A stretch of 6,701 nt of DNA from SIG673 sp964520875 (GTDB lineage: Bacteria > Bacillota > Clostridia > Oscillospirales > CAG-272), in assembly GCA_964520875.1 (NCBI GenBank), contig CAZFQJ010000092.1, positions 1-6,701 on the forward strand, given 5' to 3'. The notes under the pieces were generated by a model that did no database searches, was not told where the DNA came from, and saw only the letters and a list, made by a program, of their open reading frames with translations. Positions 1 to 5,757 of the stretch are shown here, one piece after another (position 1 is the stretch's first letter; each line of letters begins with the position of its first letter). The position numbers and the translations under genes are program-made.

Positions 1-1
1 T

Positions 2-1210
2 CATCTTATCCGTTCCGTAAGGGACGACGACGGAAATAGCGTACCGTCGCAGATCGTTCGTGCTTCGCGTACAAACGGGGACGATATGTGGGACGCGGTC
101 TTTACTGCGAAAGTGCCTGCGCTCGGATATCGTTTATACTGGGTGTTCGGTGAAGAGACCGAGGCTTCGGCTTCCTCGCTGATCGCTTCCGAGACGGTTC
201 TCGAAAACGATCTTATCAGAGCGGAATTTCATAAAAATACGGGTGAGCTTATACATTTGATAGATAAGCGCATCGGATTTGACTCTTTGAACGGTTCCGC
301 AAGCGCGAGATTTATGGATATAGAGCATTGTGATACTTGGGCACATAATGTTTTCAAATTCGATAAAGAAGGCGGAAAGTTTTCGGATCCGAATGTGACT
401 TTGCTTGAAAAAGGTCCGGTGCGCGCCGTATTAGAGGTCAAAACCCGTTTTGCAACATCGAATTTACGTATTCGTTATACGCTCTATGCGGAAGCCGATC
501 AGCTTGAAGCTGATGTTTGTCTTGATATGCACGAGCATTATCGTATGCTGAAGCTCTGCTTTCCGACTTCTGCCGAAAAAGACGTTGCCGAGATCGCGTA
601 CGGTGCTATCGAACGCGACGGAAACGGAAACGAGGAGCATTGTCAGCGTTGGGTCGCTGCGCAGGGAAAGAACGGCGGTCTGGCTATCGTCAATAACGGT
701 AAATACAGTTACAGTTTAAATGACGGAGAGCTTCGCATGACTGTTTCCAATACCTCGGCATTTGCCGATCATTACGGTCAGAGCCGGCGCGACGGGTACA
801 TGGAATGGATGGATCTGGGAGAGCAACGCTTTAAATTGTTGCTCGTTCCGTATTCGGGCGATTGGCGTGAAGCGGGACTTAACGCGCGCGCCGACGTTCT
901 TAATCAGCCGCTTGTGCGTGTGGTGGAGACGTATCATGAAGGTGCGCTGAAAGGCAACTACTGCGGTATAGATATCGATAATTCGGCGATAAGCGTAGGT
1001 GCGGTAAAATGCTCGGAGGACGGCAAGGGAACGGTGCTCCGTTTGATCGAAGTTACGGGAAGAGAGCAAACGGTGAATGTTGCTCTTAAGCTTCTCGATA
1101 GGAGCTTTAAACTTGAATTTACGCCGTTTCAGATAAAGACGGTATTTGTTCCGTACGATACCGCTCTTGAAACGAAAGAGATCGATATTACCGAGATCGA
1201 TAATGATTAA
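2..1210 (+). CDS. GH38-type alpha-mannosidase, C-terminal fragment (5' end outside window)
   Basis: The reading frame is open from base 2, so the ATG at 86 is an internal Met; 402 residues are visible before TAA. The sequence matches the C-terminal beta-sandwich domains of family 38 alpha-mannosidases. It shows ENDLIRAEFHKNTGELIHLI (N-x-G beta-hairpin after the helical domain, about fragment residues 68-87), then a YGAIERD segment, QRWV, GLAIVNNGKYSYS, and a DLGEQRFKLLLVPYSGDW segment. Family members hydrolyse terminal alpha-mannosides with retention of configuration, using a zinc-bound N-terminal barrel. That catalytic domain lies upstream of the window, so activity and exact subfamily cannot be judged here. 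The C-terminus is intact and is followed 3 bp later by a strong hairpin terminator shared with the convergent rhamnosidase gene. The gene therefore ends its transcription unit. I am confident of the family and unsure of the glycan substrate. Confidence 0.88.
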   Translation, partial: HLIRSVRDDDGNSVPSQIVRASRTNGDDMWDAVFTAKVPALGYRLYWVFGEETEASASSLIASETVLENDLIRAEFHKNTGELIHLIDKRIGFDSLNGSASARFMDIEHCDTWAHNVFKFDKEGGKFSDPNVTLLEKGPVRAVLEVKTRFATSNLRIRYTLYAEADQLEADVCLDMHEHYRMLKLCFPTSAEKDVAEIAYGAIERDGNGNEEHCQRWVAAQGKNGGLAIVNNGKYSYSLNDGELRMTVSNTSAFADHYGQSRRDGYMEWMDLGEQRFKLLLVPYSGDWREAGLNARADVLNQPLVRVVETYHEGALKGNYCGIDIDNSAISVGAVKCSEDGKGTVLRLIEVTGREQTVNVALKLLDRSFKLEFTPFQIKTVFVPYDTALETKEIDITEIDND

Positions 1211-1213
1211 AAT

Positions 1214-1241
1214 AAAAGGCACTTCGTTCGAAGTGCCTTTT
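1214..1241. terminator. Bidirectional intrinsic terminator between convergent genes
   Basis: A perfect 12-bp stem (AAAAGGCACTTC at 1214-1225 with GAAGTGCCTTTT at 1230-1241) closes a GTTC tetraloop. On the plus strand it is followed by TTGCTTTTTT. On the minus strand it is followed by an ATTTTAAT tract. It lies 3 bp after the GH38 stop and 8 bp after the rhamnosidase stop, so it can end both convergent transcripts. Confidence 0.93.
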
Positions 1242-1249
1242 TGCTTTTT

Positions 1250-3337
1250 TCAGTTTTTATCGATACCAAGCGCCAGACGCATGGCTACGAGCGCATACGA
1301 AGCAAATCCGTGATCTTGGCTTCCGTGAGGCTTGCGGTATTCCCAAAGAGTTTCGGTCTCGTCTGCCATTCCGCCGAAAAACGTCTTTATAGATTTTATG
1401 ACAGTATCGTTTTCGCGCATCTTCAGCAGAGCCTCCAAACGCAGATATGCCCCGATGAACGCATTTATGGGTGCGATCTCTTCAAGAAGTACCGCGCGAT
1501 CCGCGCCGAAAACGTTCAGTACGAGATTCCGAAGCTTTGCGTATTTCGGAAGAGCCGTATCGACATCTCCGAACAGGATAGCGTAGTACTGACATGCTTC
1601 GGAGCAATCGTCACGGCGAACGAGTGCGCCGTTTTCTCTTACGGCATGATCAAGGAAGATCTCTCCGTTAAAGGATTGACGAACGGTCTCGGAAGCGACC
1701 TTCTTTGCCTTTTCGGCAGCTTTCTTATCTCCGAAGATCCTGTCTACGCAACGAAGTGTCTCGGCATACAGGAAATTGGTGGGATAATTTACGTCCTGAG
1801 TCCACTCGTTTGCTCGGCTCCATTCGACGAAGTTCCAGGACGGCAGTTTTTCAAGCAAGCCGTCGGCGTTTTCGTAATGCGAATAAAAATCAAGCAGGGC
1901 GTATATGCTCTTGCGGAACTTTTCGGTGTCGGCTTTATGACCGCGGTTGTTTATGTAGTCCTCGACCTCTATTATGTACCACATCGTCCATTGCGGGATA
2001 AACGTTTTATCGTCCTGATCGTCTGCGGGATAGCACATCGGAAGCGCTCCTTCCGGAAATTCGCCTTCGTTTTCATACAGTACGTAGTTTTCAAGGAACG
2101 CGTCTTCGATCACGGTATTTTTTCTTAAGCAATATTCGGTCTTTGCGGTGAAATAACTGTCGCAGAGCCAGCCGGCGCGTTCGCGCGACGGACAATCGGT
2201 ATAAAGATCGACTGCGTTATGGGCAAAGGATCTCATAGCGCCGGAATATATCTTTCTTAAGCAGGGGTCTTGTATCTCGTCGGGTATATTGATACCGGAA
2301 AGGTCGTAGGAGTAGGTTTCGACTCCGAATGCGTCAAGATGCAAAGCGCCTTCTTTTACGAATACGGCGACGTACTTGAAGGTATACGGTTCAAAGGAAA
2401 GAAAATCGAATTTTCCGCCGAGCGTAAGATCTATAACGTTATGAGCGTTCATGTAATCGACGAATCTAAATACGTCGGGGGACGAATATTCCGAAAAGGC
2501 GACAACTAAGTCGGTACGGTCCTCGGCGCTTCCGAGTAATTTTAAAAATCCGACCTCGATCCTTGAAAGATCGAACAGAGCGTAGTTTCCTTTTTTAATA
2601 TTGAGCGGTAGAGCGACGTTCTTTTCGGTTGAGAACTGTTTTTGCTTTCTTACCCATTTGTACGAATGGCGCTCGATCTCCTCGGAGGGATATCTTCCCC
2701 AGCGCTCGGAAGGGATAAAAGAATAATATTCGGAAGAAAGCGTTATTTCGGGATCGTTTGAAAAATCACCGATGACCGCGGCGCTTGAAACGGGAATATA
2801 TTCGTAATGCGGATATGCCGCCACGCGTTCGATGACCTTCGGCGGAGCTTCAAACTCGGAGATCTCGGTTGCGCGAGCAAACGGATCTTCTCTCAGATCC
2901 CATTCCTCAACAAAGTGACGCTGTACGGAATATCGCTCGGTCTTTGCATGACGGATGTTCGATAAATAACACTCAAAATCGTAGCCGGTCGCGCAGATGA
3001 CGTTATTTTCGGCGACGACTTCTGCCTGCAAAAACATCGGTTGCAGAACGGTAGAGAGCGAACGGCAGCCGTATCCGGAAACGGCGATAACTATCTCGTT
3101 TCCTTCCTTATTGTTAAATTCGCCGAGCGGTATACGGTCCATACGTGCGTATCCCTTAGCCGTGCGCGCGGGTCCTGCAGCGGCAAATCGACCGTTGACG
3201 TATAATCTGTAAAAATCGGCGGCGCATATATGAATCTCGGCGTCGATAAGAGAATCGGCTTTCGCTTTGAAAACGGCAAATCCGTTCATTACCCCTTCAA
3301 GTTCTTTTACGGTAACCGGTACTGCTTTTGAAAACAT
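1250..3337 (-). CDS. GH78-like alpha-L-rhamnosidase, cytoplasmic, short C-terminus
   Basis: This 695-residue protein is predicted to remove terminal alpha-L-rhamnose from glycans or glycosides by an inverting mechanism. An N-terminal beta-rich part (about 1-345) contains DFYRLYVNGRFAAAGPAR, as in rhamnosidase N-terminal domains. From about 350 an (alpha/alpha)6 barrel begins. It carries DCPSRERAGWLCDS at 381-394. D381, E386 and D393 have the same spacing as the acidic residues D567, E572 and D579 of Bacillus RhaB as I recall them. E386 would be the general acid. TLWEYR (663-668) supplies E666 as the expected general base, followed by SQDHGFASY, matching the family's S-x-N-H-Y region. The protein ends at 695, just after the barrel, so the usual C-terminal beta domain is absent. 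No signal peptide is seen. The start is set by GGAGG at 3346-3350, 8 nt before the ATG, with a strong promoter just upstream. The exact sugar specificity is inferred from family only. Confidence 0.87.
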   Translation of the reverse strand: MFSKAVPVTVKELEGVMNGFAVFKAKADSLIDAEIHICAADFYRLYVNGRFAAAGPARTAKGYARMDRIPLGEFNNKEGNEIVIAVSGYGCRSLSTVLQPMFLQAEVVAENNVICATGYDFECYLSNIRHAKTERYSVQRHFVEEWDLREDPFARATEISEFEAPPKVIERVAAYPHYEYIPVSSAAVIGDFSNDPEITLSSEYYSFIPSERWGRYPSEEIERHSYKWVRKQKQFSTEKNVALPLNIKKGNYALFDLSRIEVGFLKLLGSAEDRTDLVVAFSEYSSPDVFRFVDYMNAHNVIDLTLGGKFDFLSFEPYTFKYVAVFVKEGALHLDAFGVETYSYDLSGINIPDEIQDPCLRKIYSGAMRSFAHNAVDLYTDCPSRERAGWLCDSYFTAKTEYCLRKNTVIEDAFLENYVLYENEGEFPEGALPMCYPADDQDDKTFIPQWTMWYIIEVEDYINNRGHKADTEKFRKSIYALLDFYSHYENADGLLEKLPSWNFVEWSRANEWTQDVNYPTNFLYAETLRCVDRIFGDKKAAEKAKKVASETVRQSFNGEIFLDHAVRENGALVRRDDCSEACQYYAILFGDVDTALPKYAKLRNLVLNVFGADRAVLLEEIAPINAFIGAYLRLEALLKMRENDTVIKSIKTFFGGMADETETLWEYRKPHGSQDHGFASYALVAMRLALGIDKN

Positions 3338-3365
3338 AGTATATTCCTCCGCTTAGTTTTTGTTA

Positions 3366-3394
3366 ATGATAGCATATATAAATACGGAAGTCAA
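3366..3394 (-). promoter_or_regulatory. Sigma-A promoter of the rhamnosidase gene
   Basis: On the minus strand TTGACT (3389-3394) and TATCAT (3366-3371) are separated by exactly 17 nt. A TG dinucleotide lies one base before the -10 box, which makes it an extended -10 promoter. Transcription should begin near 3359, giving a leader of about 20 nt that holds the GGAGG Shine-Dalgarno at 3346-3350. No operator palindrome is obvious. The 109-bp gap between the rhamnosidase and mntP (3338-3446) holds this promoter and AT-rich sequence, but no clear terminator for mntP. Confidence 0.85.
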
Positions 3395-3446
3395 GAATTT
3401 TTAATAAAATATTATGTATTTTTTTCTTGCTTCGGTATTCGGAAGA

Positions 3447-4028
3447 TCAAAACAGGCTCGTTACAAATATCTCTATACCTATGAATATCAGTATCGCTCC
3501 GCCGAGCAGGCTTGCTTTTCCGGCGAGCTTGGTTCCGAATTTTTTGCCTATGACGAGACCTACCGTGCAGATAACGAAGGTGACCGCCGCGATAACCAGA
3601 CATGATACGAGCGCGTGCAGAACGTCATATTCGGCTATTGTGAAGCCTACCGAGAGGGCGTCTATCGATGTTGCGATACCCTGGAGGAGCAATGCCGCTA
3701 TACCGACCGCCGGCTTTTCTTCGCCGTCGGGATCGTTTTTGAGACCTTCGATAAGCATTTTTCCGCCTATGAAGCCGAGCAGAGCGAGCGCTATCCATGG
3801 TATGAACTTTTCAAACGCCGCAAAATACTGAGCGACTGTCGTTACGCATATCCAGCCTATCATCGGCATTGCAAACTGGAAAAAGGCGAAAACGCCCGCG
3901 ATACCGCACATTCTCCGCCTTTTCATATCCGGCTCGTTAAGACCGTTGGCAAGAGATACGGAAAATGCGTCCATGGCAAGCCCGACTCCGAGCAGTACGC
4001 TGTTGAAGAAAAAGATAAAGTCAAACAT
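3447..4028 (-). CDS. mntP: Manganese efflux pump MntP
   Basis: This inner-membrane protein of 193 residues exports Mn2+ and protects the cell from manganese overload; the family is usually about 185-190 residues. It shows the internally duplicated DUF204 architecture of six membrane helices. GLAMDAFSVSLANG in TM1 (residues 16-29) and ATSIDALSVG in TM4 (119-128) each carry a conserved intramembrane Asp, D20 and D123. IGGKMLIEGL ends TM3, and LGGAILIFIGIEIF forms TM6. The start at 4028 is chosen because it lies 9 nt after an AAGGGG site. The open frame continues upstream to 4199 only because it runs through the riboswitch and its terminator. Its own promoter and Mn2+-sensing yybP-ykoY leader lie directly upstream, which independently supports the manganese function. 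No clear terminator follows its stop, so some transcripts may continue into the rhamnosidase gene. Confidence 0.96.
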   Translation of the reverse strand: MFDFIFFFNSVLLGVGLAMDAFSVSLANGLNEPDMKRRRMCGIAGVFAFFQFAMPMIGWICVTTVAQYFAAFEKFIPWIALALLGFIGGKMLIEGLKNDPDGEEKPAVGIAALLLQGIATSIDALSVGFTIAEYDVLHALVSCLVIAAVTFVICTVGLVIGKKFGTKLAGKASLLGGAILIFIGIEIFVTSLF

Positions 4029-4037
4029 TTCTAAGAA

Positions 4038-4043
4038 CCCCTT
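4038..4043 (-). promoter_or_regulatory. mntP ribosome binding site
   Basis: AAGGGG on the minus strand lies 9 nt upstream of the ATG at 4028. It is downstream of the riboswitch terminator, so switching acts on transcription rather than by hiding this site. It fixes the mntP start and excludes the longer open frame that reaches 4199. Confidence 0.75.
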
Positions 4044-4051
4044 TTTTACAG

Positions 4052-4088
4052 AAAAATTTCCGGTATAGCGTAAAACCATACCGGAAAT
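4052..4088 (-). terminator. Riboswitch-controlled intrinsic terminator of mntP
   Basis: On the minus strand ATTTCCGGTAT (4078-4088) pairs perfectly with ATACCGGAAAT (4056-4066), an 11-bp stem. The loop is GGTTTTACGCT, and a T run (4052-4056) follows. It sits between the aptamer and the mntP ribosome binding site, the position of a transcriptional expression platform. Both arms and the loop can instead pair with 4114-4132 (see the antiterminator entry). Confidence 0.9.
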
Positions 4089-4104
4089 CGTTTTATACTT
4101 TGAC

Positions 4105-4140
4105 AGACTCCATGTACAGTTTACGACTATACATGAGTCT
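4105..4140 (-). promoter_or_regulatory. P1-competing hairpin and antiterminator segment of the mntP leader
   Basis: On the minus strand AGACTCATGTA (4130-4140) can pair with TACAT-G-GAGTCT (4105-4116), with one bulged G. This uses the same bases as the 3' side of aptamer helix P1 (4130-4137), so the two folds exclude each other. The segment 4114-4132 can also pair with 4063-4081 in the terminator: GUAUAG with CUAUAC, CGUAAA with UUUACG, and CUGUAC with GUAUGG (two wobbles), separated by two single-U bulges. That is about 18 pairs. The inferred logic is that Mn2+ stabilises P1, this hairpin opens, the freed segment traps the terminator, and mntP is transcribed. Confidence 0.65.
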
Positions 4141-4224
4141 CGCGGTTTAAAGCAAGCCAGACCCTTTTTCGGATCAGTATGTTGACTTGCTGCGCACATC
4201 GTGCGCTCGCTACTCCCTCACACA
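4130..4224 (-). ncRNA. yybP-ykoY manganese riboswitch aptamer
   Basis: The minus-strand leader of mntP carries the hallmarks of the yybP-ykoY class. GGGAGTAGC (4209-4217) follows the 5' side of P1. A GCGCAC-GAT-GTGCGC hairpin (4192-4206) follows, then GTCAACATACT (4176-4186), a GATCC/GGGTC helix with a purine-rich loop, and ACCGCGAGAC, which contributes the second docking loop. Helix P1 is TGTGTGAG (4217-4224) with CTCATGTA (4130-4137), 8 bp including three G-U pairs. In known members the two loop regions dock to bind Mn2+ and turn expression on. The transcript is predicted to start only 2-4 nt before P1. The gene it controls, mntP, fits the ligand exactly. Confidence 0.93.
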
Positions 4225-4232
4225 TTTCGATA

Positions 4233-4261
4233 ATTATACCATAATATTTGCGTTAAGTCAA
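4233..4261 (-). promoter_or_regulatory. Sigma-A promoter of mntP
   Basis: On the minus strand TTGACT (4256-4261) and a perfect TATAAT (4233-4238) are 17 nt apart. TGG precedes the -10 box, forming an extended -10 element. The predicted start near 4226-4228 places the riboswitch at the very 5' end of the RNA. The near-consensus promoter suggests constant initiation, with control left to the leader. The 277-bp gap 4029-4305 is accounted for by this promoter, the riboswitch, its terminator and the ribosome binding site. Confidence 0.92.
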
Positions 4262-4305
4262 GATATTTACCGAAAATAGCGTGAAATTATTTTTTGCGTG
4301 CCGAG

Positions 4306-5706
4306 TTACGCGAAGAAGTCTATTATGCCGAGAACGAACAACGCGATTATTACAACAGGAAGGACGAAGGTCATATAGGGACGCATCCATTTTGCGATCT
4401 TGGGACCCTTTCCGGTGTTTGCTTCGTCGGTAAAGTTCTTCCAGCCCCAACCGTAACGGCATACGCAGAAGATGACGAAGGTCAGAGAGCCGAGAGGAAG
4501 AAGTATATTGCTTACGATGAAATCCTCAAGATCGAGCACGTTCGTACCGTCTCCGAACGGCTTAAATCCGGAAAGAAGGTTGAATCCGAGCACGCAGGGG
4601 AGGGAGAGGAAGAACATCAGTATGCCGTTTACAAGGCAAGCCTTTTTCTTTGAGCAACCGAAAATGTCGCAGGTGCAGGCTACGATGTTTTCGAATACCG
4701 CGAGTATGGTCGAAAGCGCGGCAAACGACATGAATACGAAGAACAGGCTTCCCCAACGTCTTCGGAGCGGTATGTTGGTGAAAGCATTCAGAAGGGTAAC
4801 GAATATGAGAGAGGGACCGCTCGTTACGTCAACGCCGTAAGAAAAGCATGCGGGGAAGATGATGAGTCCGGAGGTTATGGCGACGACCGTGTCGAGTATC
4901 GCAACGTTTATCGATTCGCCGAGAAGCGCTCTGTCCTTACCTATATAGCTTCCGAAGATAGCCATGGAGCCTATTCCGAGGCTGAGTGTGAAGAACGCCT
5001 GACTCATAGCTCCGACTATAACGTTTGTTAATCCGACTTCTTCTATCTTTTTAGGGTCGGGCATGAGATAGAATTTTATTCCCTCCGCCGCTCCGTCCAT
5101 GAACAGACCGTTTATCGCGAGGATCGCCATGATCGCTATCAAAGCGATCATCATGACCTTCGTTACCTTTTCAAGACCCTTTTGAAGTCCGAACGAGCAT
5201 ACTCCGAAGCCTATAATGATTACTATCGCGACGTATATCATGAGCGTTATCGGATCGGAAAGCATGTCGGCAAAAGCGCTTGCGACTCCGTCCGCGTCAA
5301 GTCCGACAAAATCGCCCTTAGCCGTGGAAACGAAATATTGGAGCATCCAACCGGATACCGATGTGTAGAACATCATGAGAAGGTAATTTCCCGCCATAGC
5401 CGCGTATCCGTGTATGTGCCATTTCGAGCCTTTGGGTTCAAGCTCTTGGTAGAGACGCGCCGGACTTTTTTGAGCCGCGCGTCCGAGCGAGAATTCCATA
5501 GTCATGACCGGTATTCCGAGTATGACCAAAAACAGAAGATAGAAGAGAACGAATATGCCTCCGCCGAATTTTCCCGCCATATAAGGAAATTTCCATACGT
5601 TTCCTATGCCTATGGCGCAGCCGGCGCTGAGAAGTATGAATCCGAGTCGGCTTCCGAGCTGCTCGCGCGGGCTTGAGTTCGTGTCGGAGTTTTGTGTGTT
5701 TTTCAT
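4306..5706 (-). CDS. Sodium-dependent amino-acid transporter, NSS (LeuT/MhsT) family
   Basis: This 466-residue membrane protein should import an amino acid coupled to Na+. Eleven hydrophobic helices can be read (TM1 about 20-44 to TM11 about 442-464), the count seen in Tyt1/MhsT-type bacterial members rather than the twelve of LeuT. The TM1 signature LSAGCAIGIGNVWKFPYMAG (26-45) contains the unwound G-I-G-N. Aligned by eye to LeuT, G29, A31, I32 and N36 fall on the sodium-site positions. TM6 has AFFTLSLG (237-244), identical to LeuT at F253, T254 and S256, with I245 at the F259 position. Y114 in TM3 matches the substrate-binding Tyr108. TM8 has S332 and T333 at the second sodium site. The ATG at 5706 is preferred because AAAGGA lies 9 nt upstream; the ATG at 5724 lacks a site and would contain it. 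The gene follows GH35 by 51 bp, so they may share an operon. The specific amino acid is unknown. Confidence 0.93.
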   Translation of the reverse strand: MKNTQNSDTNSSPREQLGSRLGFILLSAGCAIGIGNVWKFPYMAGKFGGGIFVLFYLLFLVILGIPVMTMEFSLGRAAQKSPARLYQELEPKGSKWHIHGYAAMAGNYLLMMFYTSVSGWMLQYFVSTAKGDFVGLDADGVASAFADMLSDPITLMIYVAIVIIIGFGVCSFGLQKGLEKVTKVMMIALIAIMAILAINGLFMDGAAEGIKFYLMPDPKKIEEVGLTNVIVGAMSQAFFTLSLGIGSMAIFGSYIGKDRALLGESINVAILDTVVAITSGLIIFPACFSYGVDVTSGPSLIFVTLLNAFTNIPLRRRWGSLFFVFMSFAALSTILAVFENIVACTCDIFGCSKKKACLVNGILMFFLSLPCVLGFNLLSGFKPFGDGTNVLDLEDFIVSNILLPLGSLTFVIFCVCRYGWGWKNFTDEANTGKGPKIAKWMRPYMTFVLPVVIIALFVLGIIDFFA

Positions 5707-5715
5707 TTGTCGGTG

Positions 5716-5721
5716 TCCTTT
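5716..5721 (-). promoter_or_regulatory. Ribosome binding site that fixes the NSS transporter start
   Basis: AAAGGA on the minus strand lies 9 nt before the ATG at 5706. It sits just inside the upstream in-frame alternative that begins at 5724, which has no purine-rich site of its own. This shortens the protein by six residues (MKGHRQ) compared with the longest open frame. Confidence 0.75.
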
Positions 5722-5757
5722 CATGTCGATATACTGCGATGTAAGCTAAGATGTAGT

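Noticed and set aside
1241..2128. A 295-codon open frame on the plus strand opposite the rhamnosidase gene.
   Set aside because: It lies entirely antisense to a gene with clear family motifs, has a low-complexity-looking translation and no recognisable domain, and begins inside the terminator T tract.
3430..3446. A CTTC/GAAG mini-hairpin just after the mntP stop.
   Set aside because: Only four base pairs with an eight-base loop and an A-rich rather than T-rich tail on the minus strand, so it is not an intrinsic terminator.
4029..4199. A 57-residue N-terminal extension of MntP.
   Set aside because: The frame is open by chance through the aptamer and terminator. The short start at 4028 has a ribosome site and gives the normal family length.
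4262..4305. A possible terminator after the NSS transporter, from an AAAATA/TATTTT stem with a short CG clamp on the minus strand.
   Set aside because: The stem is almost all A-T, has a bulge and is not followed by a T tract, so it is too weak to call.
5182..5676. A 164-codon plus-strand open frame opposite the NSS transporter.
   Set aside because: It is antisense to the conserved transporter helices and its charged translation is the complement pattern of hydrophobic codons, with no family signature.
5738..5755. A direct repeat of GATGTA spaced 12 bp apart between the GH35 and NSS genes.
   Set aside because: A six-base repeat is within chance expectation, and there is no palindrome or promoter around it to make it an operator.
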